In this document: piece after piece, positions 30,199-39,099 of the stretch
Layout of the letters: each line of letters begins with the position of its first letter
How positions within the stretch are numbered: position 1 is the first letter of the stretch
Source: Elstera cyanobacteriorum
Lineage (GTDB): Bacteria; Pseudomonadota; Alphaproteobacteria; Elsterales; Elsteraceae
Direction of reading: 5' to 3'
Assembly (NCBI RefSeq): GCF_002251735.1
Contig: NZ_NOXS01000033.1
Location: forward strand, 483,737-547,736
DNA length: 64,000 bases
The notes under the pieces: generated by a model
Seen by the model: only the letters and a program-made list of their open reading frames with translations
Told to the model about the DNA's origin: nothing
Database searches by the model: none
Made by a program: the position numbers and the translations under genes

Positions 30199-30237
30199 GC
30201 GCCCGGGGGATGCTTTGCGTCGTCCGGGCGCTGTTTT
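30199..30237 (+). terminator. Leaky terminator/attenuator after the BMP gene
   Basis: Stem GCGCCCGG / CCGGGCGC, then TGTTTTTGTGTTTT, between the binding-protein gene and the ATPase gene of the same operon. It would raise the ratio of binding protein to membrane components. Confidence 0.75.
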
Positions 30238-30268
30238 TGTGTTTTGCCGTGGGAAGTTCTGACTGCCG

Positions 30269-31837
30269 ATGACGTCTTCCGCTGCCCGTCCGCCGGCGCT
30301 CGATCTGGTCGCCATCAACAAGCGTTTCGGGGCCGTTCACGCCAATCGCGATGTTTCCTTCACCGTTGCCGCCGGATCGATCCACGGGATCGTCGGCGAG
30401 AATGGGGCGGGGAAATCGACCCTGATGAGCATCGTCTACGGCTTTTATCAGGCCGATTCGGGGCAGATTAAGGTGCATGGCGCCGAACAGGCGATCCGTA
30501 CCAGCCAGGATGCCATCCGCCTTGGCATCGGCATGGTCCATCAGCATTTCATGCTGGTCGATACGCTGAGCGTGCTGGAAAATGTGATCCTGGGCATCGA
30601 AAAAGGCGTGCGCCTCGCCCCATCGCTGGCTGCAGCGCGGGCCGAGTTGGAGCGGCTGAATAGGGATTATGCGCTGGACGTGGACCCGGATGCCCTCGTC
30701 GGCAACCTGCCGGTCGGCTTGCAGCAGCGCGTTGAGATTCTGAAGGCGCTCTATCGCGGCGCCGAAATTCTGATTTTGGACGAGCCGACGGGCGTACTGA
30801 CGCCGCAGGAGGCCGATCACCTGTTCCGCATTCTGCGTACGCTGAAAGCGGAAGGGAAAACCGTTCTGCTGATCACCCATAAGCTGCGTGAGATTATGGA
30901 TGCCACCGATGCGGTAACGGTGATGCGCCAGGGCGCCGTCGTCGGCACGGTTAAAACCACCGAGACCGATAAGGCGCAGTTGGCCGAAATGATGGTGGGC
31001 CGCAAGGTCAACCTCGTGATCCCGAAAGCCGCGCGCGACCCCGGCCCAGTGGTGCTGGAAGGGCGCGGCATTCGTCTCGTTGACCGGCGCGGCGTAACGC
31101 TGCTGCACGATCTCGATTTCACCGTGCGCGCTGGGGAGATTGTCGGCGTCGCCGGGGTCTCCGGCAACGGGCAGTCGGAGTTACTGGACGTGTTGTCGGG
31201 CATTCGTGCGCCGACAGCAGGCGAAATTCTCTATCACGGTAAACCGCTGCCGCCGCTCAATGGTACCGAAGCCGCGCGCCGCCGCGCCCTCGGCATTGCC
31301 CATGTGCCCGAAGACCGGATGACGATGGGGCTGGTGAAACCCTTCCCCGCTTACGAAAGCGCCATTCTGGGCTATCATCACGACCGCGATTTACAGGGGA
31401 CGTCGGGTATTCGCCGCCTGCTGTTCGACCGTACCGCGTTGATCGCCCGTACCGAAGCCTTCATGGCGGAATTCGACGTGCGCCCGCCCGATCCGCTGCT
31501 GCGCACGTCGCTATTTTCGGGCGGCAATCAGCAAAAAATCGTGCTGGCGCGCGAAATCCACCGCGATCCCGATCTGCTGCTGATCGGCCAGCCGACGCGC
31601 GGGGTGGATATTGGCGCTATCGAATTTATCCACCGCCGCATCGTGGACCTGCGCGATGCCGGGAAGGCGGTGCTGTTGGTTTCGGTGGAGCTTGATGAAA
31701 TCTTATCCCTGGCGGACCGCATCATCGTGATGGCAGCCGGTAAAATCACCGGCATCCTGCCGCGTGCCGAAGCCGACGAGCGCCGCCTTGGCCTGATGAT
31801 GGCCGGGGAAACGGGCCGGGCGGGAGATGCCGCATGA
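30269..31837 (+). CDS. Nucleoside ABC importer ATPase (two NBDs)
   Basis: 522-residue tandem ATPase of the sugar/nucleoside (RbsA-like) class. NBD1 has Walker A GENGAGKSTLM, LPVGLQQRVEILKAL at the signature position and Walker B ILDEPTGVLT. NBD2 has GVSGNGQSELLDVLSG in place of a canonical Walker A, signature FSGGNQQKIVLAREI and LIGQPTRGVD. The degenerate second site is normal for this class. It overlaps the next gene by 4 bp. Confidence 0.94.
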   Translation: MTSSAARPPALDLVAINKRFGAVHANRDVSFTVAAGSIHGIVGENGAGKSTLMSIVYGFYQADSGQIKVHGAEQAIRTSQDAIRLGIGMVHQHFMLVDTLSVLENVILGIEKGVRLAPSLAAARAELERLNRDYALDVDPDALVGNLPVGLQQRVEILKALYRGAEILILDEPTGVLTPQEADHLFRILRTLKAEGKTVLLITHKLREIMDATDAVTVMRQGAVVGTVKTTETDKAQLAEMMVGRKVNLVIPKAARDPGPVVLEGRGIRLVDRRGVTLLHDLDFTVRAGEIVGVAGVSGNGQSELLDVLSGIRAPTAGEILYHGKPLPPLNGTEAARRRALGIAHVPEDRMTMGLVKPFPAYESAILGYHHDRDLQGTSGIRRLLFDRTALIARTEAFMAEFDVRPPDPLLRTSLFSGGNQQKIVLAREIHRDPDLLLIGQPTRGVDIGAIEFIHRRIVDLRDAGKAVLLVSVELDEILSLADRIIVMAAGKITGILPRAEADERRLGLMMAGETGRAGDAA

Positions 31838-32934
31838 GCGCCGCCCGTCAGTCTGGTTTGCCGCGTTGGGTCGATCTCGGTTTGCTGCCCGCCCTCAATC
31901 TGGCGGCAGCCCTGATCGTGTCCGGGTTGGTCATCGCCCTTATTGGCGAGAACCCGTTCGAGGCGCTGCTGATTCTCGTCAATGGCGCCGTGGGCTATCC
32001 CGAAGCCATCGGCTATACGCTGCATTACGCGACGAACTTCATTTTCACCGGGCTTGCGGTGGCAGTGGCCTTTCATGCCGGGCTGTTCAATATCGGTGGC
32101 GAGGGGCAGGCCTATGTGGCGGGCCTCGGCGTCGCCCTGGTCTGTCTCGCGCTGCCCGGCTGGCCTTGGTGGGCGGTGCTGCCCATCGCCATGATCGCCG
32201 CCATTGTCTGCGGTGCGGCCTGGGCCTTTATCCCCGGTTACCTTCAGGCGGCGCGCGGCAGCCATGTGGTCGTCACCACGATTATGTTCAACTTCCTCGC
32301 CACGGCCTTCATGACGTGGATGCTGGTGGACGTAATCCGCGCGGCGGGCCAGCAAGCGCCGCAGTCGGCAGCCTTTCCGCCCTCCACCCATCTGCCGACC
32401 GTGCAGGAAATGGGGGCTATCCTCGGGATCAGCCTGCCGCAAATGCCGCTGAACCTGGGGTTCTTCCTCGCCATCCTCACGGCGGTGCTGGTCTATCTCT
32501 ACATCTGGCACACGCGCTGGGGGTACGAGCTGCGGACGGTCGGCACCAACGAGACGGCGGCGGTCTATGCCGGGATGCCGGTGCCGCGCCTAATTGTTAT
32601 CGCGATGGTGATTTCCGGCGCGCTCGCAGGTCTCGCCGCGATTAATGAAGTCATGGGCGTCCAGCACCGGCTGGTCATGAACTGGACCGGCGGTGTCGGT
32701 TATGTCGGCATTGCGGTGGCGCTGATGGGGCGCAATCATCCCATTGGGATTGCGCTGTCGGCGCTGCTGTTCGGCGCGCTGTATCAGGGCGGGTCGGACC
32801 TTGCCTTTGAAATTCCGGCGATCACCCGCGAGATGATCATCGTCATTCAAGGCTTGGTGATCCTGTTCTGCGGGGCGCTGGAGAATCTGTTCCGCGCGCC
32901 GCTGGAAGCGTTTTTCCGGCCGAAGAGCGGGTAG
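31834..32934 (+). CDS. Nucleoside ABC importer permease 1
   Basis: 366-residue inner-membrane permease of the BPD_transp_2 (LivH/RbsC-like) family. It contains the conserved FNIGGEGQAYVAGLG, the EAA-like loop GTNETAAVYAGM and ALMGRNHPIGIALSALLFG. About ten hydrophobic segments are seen. It pairs with permease 2, which starts 11 bp downstream. Confidence 0.93.
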   Translation: MSAARQSGLPRWVDLGLLPALNLAAALIVSGLVIALIGENPFEALLILVNGAVGYPEAIGYTLHYATNFIFTGLAVAVAFHAGLFNIGGEGQAYVAGLGVALVCLALPGWPWWAVLPIAMIAAIVCGAAWAFIPGYLQAARGSHVVVTTIMFNFLATAFMTWMLVDVIRAAGQQAPQSAAFPPSTHLPTVQEMGAILGISLPQMPLNLGFFLAILTAVLVYLYIWHTRWGYELRTVGTNETAAVYAGMPVPRLIVIAMVISGALAGLAAINEVMGVQHRLVMNWTGGVGYVGIAVALMGRNHPIGIALSALLFGALYQGGSDLAFEIPAITREMIIVIQGLVILFCGALENLFRAPLEAFFRPKSG

Positions 32935-32945
32935 GGGAAGCCGCG

Positions 32946-33908
32946 ATGGATATGATCATTTCCATGCTCGATGCCACCTTCCGCGTGGCGACCCCGCTGG
33001 TGCTGGCGGGCTTGGCGGGCCTATTTTCCGAACGCTCCGGCGTCGTCGATATTGGGCTTGAAGGCAAGATGCTGGCGGCGGCCTTTGCGGGCGGCACGGT
33101 GGCGTTTCTGCTGGCGAACCCCTGGGCGGGGCTGCTGGCGGGCATGCTGACGGCGCTGTTCCTGTCGATGGTCCATGCCTTTGCCTGTGTCACCCACAAT
33201 GGCAATCAGATGGTCTCCGGCATGGCGATCAATATTGTTGCCGCCGGGATCACGCCGACCCTGGCCTCCGCTTGGTTCCACGAGGGCGGACGCACGCCGG
33301 TCTTGCCGACCGAAGGGCGCTTTCGTCCGATCGACCTGCCCTTGGCCGAAACCCTGCGCGATGTGCCGCTGGTCGGGAAACTCTACGCCGAGGTGATTTC
33401 CGGCCATACGGCGCCGGTCTATCTGGCCGCGCTGATCGTGCCGCTGGTCGCCTATCTTCTCTATCAAACCCGCTTTGGTCTGCGGCTGCGGGCGGTGGGG
33501 GAAAATCCCCATGCTGTCGATACCGCTGGGATCAGCGTAGCCCGCACCCGCTATCTGGCGCTTGCTTGTAACGGGCTGCTCTGTGGCATGGCGGGGGCCT
33601 ATCTGTCGGTCGCGCAGTCGAGCGGCTTTTTGCAGGATATGACGGCGGGCAAGGGCTATCTGGCGCTGGCCGCGCTGATCTTCGGTAAGTGGAAGCCGTG
33701 GCCGACGCTGCTGGCCTGCCTGCTCTTTGCCTTTACCGATGCGTTGCAGGTGCGTCTCCAGGGGGTTCCGCTGCCGGTGGTTGGCGAAGTATCGGTGCAG
33801 TTCATCCAGGCCGTTCCCTATATCCTTACCGTCCTGCTGTTGGCTGGGTTCGTCGGGAAAGCCGTCGCGCCGAAAGCCATCGGCCTGCCCTACGTGAAAT
33901 CCCGATGA
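32946..33908 (+). CDS. Nucleoside ABC importer permease 2
   Basis: 320-residue partner permease. Typical parts are GLFSERSGVVDIGLEGKML, GNQMVSGMAINIVAAG, AVGENPHAVDTAGISV and GKGYLALAALIFGKWKP. It is shorter than permease 1, as is usual in BMP-linked nucleoside importers. It overlaps the cytidine deaminase start by 4 bp (ATGA). Confidence 0.93.
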   Translation: MDMIISMLDATFRVATPLVLAGLAGLFSERSGVVDIGLEGKMLAAAFAGGTVAFLLANPWAGLLAGMLTALFLSMVHAFACVTHNGNQMVSGMAINIVAAGITPTLASAWFHEGGRTPVLPTEGRFRPIDLPLAETLRDVPLVGKLYAEVISGHTAPVYLAALIVPLVAYLLYQTRFGLRLRAVGENPHAVDTAGISVARTRYLALACNGLLCGMAGAYLSVAQSSGFLQDMTAGKGYLALAALIFGKWKPWPTLLACLLFAFTDALQVRLQGVPLPVVGEVSVQFIQAVPYILTVLLLAGFVGKAVAPKAIGLPYVKSR

Positions 33909-34315
33909 GCAACATTGATTTCGACGCCCTGGTCGCGGCGGCCAAAGCCATCCGCGACCGCGCCTATGCGCCCTATTCCAACTATCACGTCGGCGCGGCG
34001 CTGCTAACGCCGAGCGGGCAGGTCTTCGTCGGCGCGAATGTCGAAAACGCCGCCTATCCGCAAGGGGCCTGTGCCGAAACCTGTGCGATTGGTACGATGA
34101 TCGCGGGCGGCGAACGGCGGCTGACGGCGGTGGCGGTCATCGGCTCCGGCCCCGACCTCTGCACCCCTTGCGGCGGCTGCCGCCAGCGGCTGTTCGAGTT
34201 CGGTGATGCCTCGGTCCCGGTCGCCATTGCGGCGGCGGATGGGCGCTACGAGGTGGTGACCATCGGCGATCTGCTGCCGCGCGCCTTCGGGCCGAACCAT
34301 TTGCCCGACGCATGA
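33905..34315 (+). CDS. cdd: Cytidine deaminase
   Basis: 136-residue tetrameric-type, zinc-dependent enzyme that converts cytidine and deoxycytidine to the uridine forms. The catalytic motif is CAETCAIG (zinc Cys plus catalytic Glu), followed by PCGGCRQRL (two zinc Cys). The N-terminal YAPYSNYHVGAALLT binds substrate. It overlaps permease 2 and DUF1491 by 4 bp on either side, tying deamination directly to nucleoside uptake. Confidence 0.95.
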   Translation: MSNIDFDALVAAAKAIRDRAYAPYSNYHVGAALLTPSGQVFVGANVENAAYPQGACAETCAIGTMIAGGERRLTAVAVIGSGPDLCTPCGGCRQRLFEFGDASVPVAIAAADGRYEVVTIGDLLPRAFGPNHLPDA

Positions 34316-34647
34316 GCGGGCGGCTCGCCACCGATTTCTGGCTGAAGGCGCATATCAAGCGCTGGAATGATCGCGGCATCCCGATGCTGGTCCGCTACAA
34401 GGGCGAACCGCAGGCCGGGGCGGTGATGGTTGTGATCAACCAAGGGCCGGAGGGCTGCACGATCCTCAGCCAAACCCGCACGCTGGACGGGGAGCCTGCG
34501 TGGCTGCGCGTCAGCGGCGAGGCCCCCATTGCCGAAGCCGACGCTGAAGAAACCATTGCCCGTGCCCGCCGCCGCGACCCCGACCTCTGGGTCGTGGAGA
34601 TCGAGGACCGCCAGGGCCGCCATCCGTTCGAGGAGCCTGTGCTATGA
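34312..34647 (+). CDS. DUF1491 protein
   Basis: 111-residue soluble protein of DUF1491, a family I know mainly from alphaproteobacteria and without assigned function. Recognisable parts are FWLKAHIKRWNDRGIPML near the start, RYKGEPQAGAV, LSQTRTLDGEPAW and the C-terminal DPDLWVVEIEDR. It lies between cdd and the purine nucleoside phosphorylase gene with 4-bp overlaps both ways, so it is expressed as part of the salvage operon. Confidence 0.82.
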   Translation: MSGRLATDFWLKAHIKRWNDRGIPMLVRYKGEPQAGAVMVVINQGPEGCTILSQTRTLDGEPAWLRVSGEAPIAEADAEETIARARRRDPDLWVVEIEDRQGRHPFEEPVL

Positions 34648-35459
34648 GCCACACCGCCGCTGTCGATGTTATCCGCACCAAGGCCCCCGGGTTTGCGCCG
34701 CGGGTCGCGATTATTCTCGGCTCGGGCCTCGGGGGCTTGGCCGACCAGATTAAGGGGGCGGTCAGCCTTCCCTATGGCGATCTGCCGGGCTTCCCGAAAT
34801 CCACCGTTGTCGGGCATGCGGGAACCTTGGTGCTGGGTACTCTCGGTGGGGTCGCGGTCGCCTGCTTCAAGGGCCGCAAGCATGTGTACGAGGGCGAAGG
34901 TTTGGCGGGCATGGCGGTGCCGCTGCGGGCGATGAAGGCCCTGGGGGCTGAGCTTTTGATCGTGACCAATGCCGCTGGCTCCCTACGGCGCGACCTTGAA
35001 CCCGGCAAGCTGATGCTGATCGACGATCACATCAACCTGATGAACGGCAATCCGCTGATCGGCCCGAACGATGAAACCGTCGGCCCGCGTTTTCCGCCGA
35101 TGGCCAACGCCTATGACGCCACTATCCGGGCAGGCTTTCGCAAGGTGGCGGAAAACCTGGGGATTCCACTTCAGGAAGGCGTCTATATCGCCGTGACCGG
35201 CCCGAGTTTCGAAACCCCGGCGGAGATTCGCGCCTTTCAGCGCTTGGGCGCCGATGCGGTGGGGATGAGCACGGTTCCCGAGGTTATTCTTGCGCGCCAT
35301 TGCGGATTGCGCGTGGCTGGAGTATCAGCCATCACCAACCTTGGCGAAGGGCTGAGCGATACGGCGCTAAGCCACGAGCATACGCTGGCCTTGGCGGGAC
35401 AGGCGGGGCAGGATTTGACCCGGCTGGTCATCGGTTTTCTGGAGGATTTCGGAGCATGA
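34644..35459 (+). CDS. punA: Purine nucleoside phosphorylase, trimeric type
   Basis: 271-residue PNP that splits purine (deoxy)nucleosides with phosphate into base and (deoxy)ribose-1-phosphate. Motifs are IILGSGLGGLADQI (phosphate loop), VTNAAGSLRRDLEPG, GVYIAVTGPSFETPAEIR, VGMSTVPEVILARH and GVSAITNLGEG. The Glu and Asn in the last two positions are the 6-oxopurine-type residues, so inosine/guanosine preference is likely. It overlaps the deoC gene by 4 bp. Confidence 0.94.
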   Translation: MSHTAAVDVIRTKAPGFAPRVAIILGSGLGGLADQIKGAVSLPYGDLPGFPKSTVVGHAGTLVLGTLGGVAVACFKGRKHVYEGEGLAGMAVPLRAMKALGAELLIVTNAAGSLRRDLEPGKLMLIDDHINLMNGNPLIGPNDETVGPRFPPMANAYDATIRAGFRKVAENLGIPLQEGVYIAVTGPSFETPAEIRAFQRLGADAVGMSTVPEVILARHCGLRVAGVSAITNLGEGLSDTALSHEHTLALAGQAGQDLTRLVIGFLEDFGA

Positions 35460-36220
35460 GCCTGACGGATACCGCCAAGCGCGCAGTGGGCCTGCTAGAC
35501 CTCACCTCGCTGAATGCGACGGATACCGAGGAGACGATCCAAGCCCTCTGTACCAAGGCCGTGACCCCGGCGGGGCCGGTGGCGGCAATCTGTATCTATG
35601 GGCCGTTTGTGGCGCTGGCCAATGGGCTGCTCGATCAGCGCATCGGCCTTGCGACGGTGGTGAATTTCCCAGAAGGCACCCAGGACCGCAAGACCATCGA
35701 GACCGACATCATCGCTGCCCTGCACGCCGGCGCGGACGAGATCGACCTGGTGTTCCCCTGGCAGGCTTTCCTATCCGGCAAGCGCACCCTGGCGCGCGAC
35801 ATCGTGGCGGCGGCGCGCGCCGTTTGCCCGACCGGGGTGATCCTCAAGGTCATTCTCGAAACCGGCTCGCTCGCCAGCCCAACGGCGATCCGCGAAGCCT
35901 CGGAAGCGGCGATCCTATCGGGGGCCGATTTCCTCAAAACCTCCACCGGCAAGACTGCCGTGGGCGCGACCTTAGAGGCCGCGCGCATCATGCTGTCGGT
36001 CATTCACGATATGGACCCGGAAGTTGGCTTCAAGGCGTCGGGCGGGGTGCGCACGGTCGAAGATGCCGCCGCCTATCTGGCCGTGGCCGACGAGATCATG
36101 GGGCCGGATTGGGCCACGCCGGAAACCTTCCGGTTCGGGGCCTCCTCCCTCTTGGATGACCTTCTGAAAACCCTCGGCCACGGCTCGACCTCGGCGGAAC
36201 CCTCGCGCGCTTCCTATTAA
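35456..36220 (+). CDS. deoC: Deoxyribose-phosphate aldolase
   Basis: 254-residue class I aldolase that cleaves 2-deoxyribose-5-phosphate to acetaldehyde and glyceraldehyde-3-phosphate. The Schiff-base lysine is in ADFLKTSTGK and the proton-relay Lys is in VGFKASGGVRT. LDLTSLNATDTEE and VVNFPEG are also typical. It takes the sugar released by the neighbouring phosphorylases into glycolysis. No phosphopentomutase (deoB) gene is present in the window, although the pathway needs one. Confidence 0.95.
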   Translation: MSLTDTAKRAVGLLDLTSLNATDTEETIQALCTKAVTPAGPVAAICIYGPFVALANGLLDQRIGLATVVNFPEGTQDRKTIETDIIAALHAGADEIDLVFPWQAFLSGKRTLARDIVAAARAVCPTGVILKVILETGSLASPTAIREASEAAILSGADFLKTSTGKTAVGATLEAARIMLSVIHDMDPEVGFKASGGVRTVEDAAAYLAVADEIMGPDWATPETFRFGASSLLDDLLKTLGHGSTSAEPSRASY

Positions 36221-36232
36221 ATAGGCGATACC

Positions 36233-37555
36233 ATGACCTTCCTTCCCCAAGAGCTGATCCGCAAGAAGCGCGACGGTGGCACCCTGACGCGCGCGGAAAT
36301 CGCCTTTATCGTCCAAGGCATCACCAGCGGCGCGATGGCGGACGAGCAGGTGGGCGCTTTTGCCATGGCCGTCTTCTTCCAAGGCATGAGCATGGACGAG
36401 CGCATCGCTCTGACCTGCGGTATGCGCGATTCGGGAACGGTGCTGGATTGGAAGCCCCAGGCCCTCGGCAAGCCGGTGGTCGATAAGCATTCGACCGGCG
36501 GGGTGGGGGATAAAGTGTCCTTGATGCTGGCACCCATCGTTGCCGCCTGCGGGGCGGCGGTGCCGATGATCTCCGGGCGGGGCCTCGGGCATACGGGGGG
36601 CACGCTCGATAAGCTCGAAGCGATCCCCGGCTATAACGCCGTTCCCTCGCCGGAGCTTTTCGCCAAGGTGACGAAAGAGGTTGGCTGCGCCATCATCGGG
36701 CAGACCAGCGCGATGGCCCCGGCGGATAAGCGGCTCTATGGCATCCGCGACGTGACGGCGACGGTCGAATCGATCCCACTGATTACTGCGTCGATCCTGT
36801 CGAAGAAGCTGGCGGCTGGGTTGGATGCGCTGGTGATGGACGTGAAGTTTGGCTCTGGCTCCTTCATGGGGCCGCTGGAAAAATCGCGCGAGTTGGCCGA
36901 GAGCATCGTCACCGTGGCAAACGGCGCGGGCTGCCCAACGCGGGCGCTGTTGACCGATATGAACGAGGTGCTCGGCACGACAGCCGGGAATGCCGTCGAA
37001 GTCGTGGAAGCGCTCGATTACCTGACCGGCAAGCAGCGGGAAGCGCGGCTGCACGCTGTTACGATTGCTTTGGCCGCCGATATGCTGCTGGCGAGCCAGT
37101 TGGCGGGCGATCTGGCCGAGGCCGAAGCGAAGGCGGAGGCGGCACTGACCTCTGGCGCCGCTGCGGAGATTTTCGCTCGTATGGTCGTGGCGCTCGGTGG
37201 CCCGGTGGATTTGCTGGAAAAGCAGGCCCAGTATCTGCCGCTTCCCGCGCTGACGGTCGATATTCCCGCCCCGCGTGCTGGCGTGGTGACGGCAATCGAC
37301 ACGCGGGAAATCGGTCTGGCGGTGGTTGCCATCGGCGGCGGGCGCACGCGCTCGGCCGATCCAGTCGATCCTCTAGTGGGATTGACGGACATTGTGGGGT
37401 TGGGGGCGGCGGTCGGCCCAGGGCAACCGCTGGCCAAACTGCATGTGCGCGATGAAGCCCAGGCGGCGCGGGCAACGGCGATGGTGCAGGCGGCAATGGT
37501 GATCGGGGAAGCGGCGCCGGTGCGTGGGCCGATCATTGCCGAGCGTCTCGGTTAA
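36233..37555 (+). CDS. deoA: Thymidine phosphorylase
   Basis: 440-residue pyrimidine nucleoside phosphorylase of the nucleoside phosphorylase II family. Motifs are LIRKKRDGGTLTRAEI, MDERIALTCGMRDSG, the phosphate/substrate site KHSTGGVGDKVS, SGRGLGHTGGTLDKLE and DALVMDVKFGSGSFM. It ends the salvage operon. Its TAA interlocks with the TTA of the convergent GNAT gene. Confidence 0.95.
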   Translation: MTFLPQELIRKKRDGGTLTRAEIAFIVQGITSGAMADEQVGAFAMAVFFQGMSMDERIALTCGMRDSGTVLDWKPQALGKPVVDKHSTGGVGDKVSLMLAPIVAACGAAVPMISGRGLGHTGGTLDKLEAIPGYNAVPSPELFAKVTKEVGCAIIGQTSAMAPADKRLYGIRDVTATVESIPLITASILSKKLAAGLDALVMDVKFGSGSFMGPLEKSRELAESIVTVANGAGCPTRALLTDMNEVLGTTAGNAVEVVEALDYLTGKQREARLHAVTIALAADMLLASQLAGDLAEAEAKAEAALTSGAAAEIFARMVVALGGPVDLLEKQAQYLPLPALTVDIPAPRAGVVTAIDTREIGLAVVAIGGGRTRSADPVDPLVGLTDIVGLGAAVGPGQPLAKLHVRDEAQAARATAMVQAAMVIGEAAPVRGPIIAERLG

Positions 37556-38028
37556 ATCGGCGCTTCAAACGTCAGATAGGGGCCGTGGGCGCTTTCGCCG
37601 CTGCCGATGACCGACCAGCCGCGCGCCGCATAAAAGGCCTGCGCGGCGCGGTTGAAGGTTAAGCACTTCAGGGTCACGCGCCCCGGCGTGGTGTGGATCA
37701 CATGATCCAAGAGGGACGAGCCGATGCCGCTACCTTGGGCGTCCTCGGCTATATAGAGCGAATGCAGAAACGCGCTCTCGAGATAGACCGAGGCAAAACC
37801 GATAATCCGGCGGTCATGAACCGCAACCCAGACGCATTCCCCCTGGGTATCGCGAAAAAAATCTTCGCGCTGGAAAAGGCTGGCGGGTAGCCAAGCGAAA
37901 GTGCTGCGCCGCACGGCGAGGTAGAGATCGGCCAGCGCCGGAAAATCGCTCAACTCCGCCCGACGGATCAGGAGATCCCCCCTGGGGCGCCGGGCCGAGG
38001 GAACCGTTTCAGCCGGGCGGGCGGGCAC
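37552..38028 (-). CDS. GNAT-family acetyltransferase
   Basis: 158-residue GNAT enzyme. The N-terminal LLIRRAELSDFPALADLYL, the acetyl-CoA loop AEDAQGSGIGSSLLDHVI and the C-terminal NRAAQAFYAARGWSVIG are the standard fold pieces. The acceptor is unknown. The GTG start at 38028 is two bases after the stop of a small upstream gene, with only a weak ribosome-binding site, so coupled translation is likely. Confidence 0.82.
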   Translation of the reverse strand: MPARPAETVPSARRPRGDLLIRRAELSDFPALADLYLAVRRSTFAWLPASLFQREDFFRDTQGECVWVAVHDRRIIGFASVYLESAFLHSLYIAEDAQGSGIGSSLLDHVIHTTPGRVTLKCLTFNRAAQAFYAARGWSVIGSGESAHGPYLTFEAPI

Positions 38029-38030
38029 TC

Positions 38031-38222
38031 TTAAGCCACAAAATTGCGGGCGAATTCATCCGCGATTTGTTTTGACGCAAAGCTAAATTCAAGTGTCGTC
38101 GAGGCGGGCGATACATCCACCCGGCTCACATACTGAACGTTGCGGATTTCCAGCCATTCACCCAAGGTCGTTTCGTCCGCAGCGGTTTCGGGAATACGCA
38201 CCAGGAAAGGATAATCCGTCAT
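38031..38222 (-). CDS. Small protein, unrecognised
   Basis: 63 residues with no match I recognise. It is predicted to be a beta-alpha type soluble protein with WLEIRNVQYVSRVDVSPAST and an acidic N-terminal half. GGAGG lies five bases before ATG 38222, and the gene is packed two bases ahead of the GNAT gene, which supports it being real. Confidence 0.62.
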   Translation of the reverse strand: MTDYPFLVRIPETAADETTLGEWLEIRNVQYVSRVDVSPASTTLEFSFASKQIADEFARNFVA

Positions 38223-38319
38223 GCCTGCCTCCAAGTCGATCAGCTCAGGGGCGGTTTGGCCCGCCTCTCATCCGTTTTCTTGTGCCGATGCTCCCACAGA
38301 TCAATTACCGAACGGTAAA

Positions 38320-39099
38320 TCAAACGCTCGGGATTTTAGACGAACTCGGTAGAAATAATTCGGCGTCCAGCAATCTTTGCGTCAGCGGATGCGTTGGCGT
38401 GGTCAAAAGTGCTGCAACAGGACCAGTTTCGACGAAGCGCCCCGCTGCCATCACCATAACGCGCGATGCGATGGCACGCACAGCACTCAGATTATGGGAA
38501 ACAAACAAAATGCTTAGCCCATGCCGGGCGCGTAACTCGGTTAAAAGGATCAAGATTTGCGCTTGAATGGACAGGTCGAGCGCGGAGGTCGGCTCGTCGG
38601 CGATCAGCAGGCGCGGGGCGGGCATCAAGGCCCGCGCCAGGGCCAGCCGCTGCCGCTGCCCACCGGAAAACTGATGCGGGTAACGGTCCACCGCCTCGGT
38701 CGATAGGCCGACACTGCGTAAGGTTTCTTGCATACGGGTTATGCGTTCTTCGCGGGACAGGTTGCTGCGATGCAAAGGCTCCAGCAAGCTCCAGCCGATG
38801 CGGCGGCGCGGGTTGAACGAGCCGAAGGGGTCTTGAAACACCATCTGCACCGGCACGCGGTCGGCGGGCGCGGGCGACCACCGCAGGGTGCCGCCGTCGA
38901 GCGGCTCCAGCCCGGCGATTTGGCGTGCCAGGGTCGATTTCCCGCAGCCGCTTTCCCCGACGATGGCCAGGCACTCGCCTTCGGCAATCGTGAAAGAAAC
39001 ACCGTCGACGGCGGTAAACCGGGGGGCGGGGCCGAACCAGCGCTGGCGCGGTAGCGGGTAATGGCGGGTGACCCCCTCGACGGTTAGCAGCGCGCTCAT
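38320..39099 (-). CDS. Peptide ABC importer ATPase (DppF-like)
   Basis: 259-residue ATPase with Walker A GESGCGKSTLAR, FQDPFGSFNPRRRIG (the Q-loop typical of oligopeptide ATPases), signature [15 protein letters not shown] and Walker B LLIADEPTSALD. It lacks the C-terminal oligo/dipeptide extension seen in its partner. The start at 39099 overlaps the DppD-like gene by 4 bp; longer frames lack support. Confidence 0.92.
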   Translation of the reverse strand: MSALLTVEGVTRHYPLPRQRWFGPAPRFTAVDGVSFTIAEGECLAIVGESGCGKSTLARQIAGLEPLDGGTLRWSPAPADRVPVQMVFQDPFGSFNPRRRIGWSLLEPLHRSNLSREERITRMQETLRSVGLSTEAVDRYPHQFSGGQRQRLALARALMPAPRLLIADEPTSALDLSIQAQILILLTELRARHGLSILFVSHNLSAVRAIASRVMVMAAGRFVETGPVAALLTTPTHPLTQRLLDAELFLPSSSKIPSV

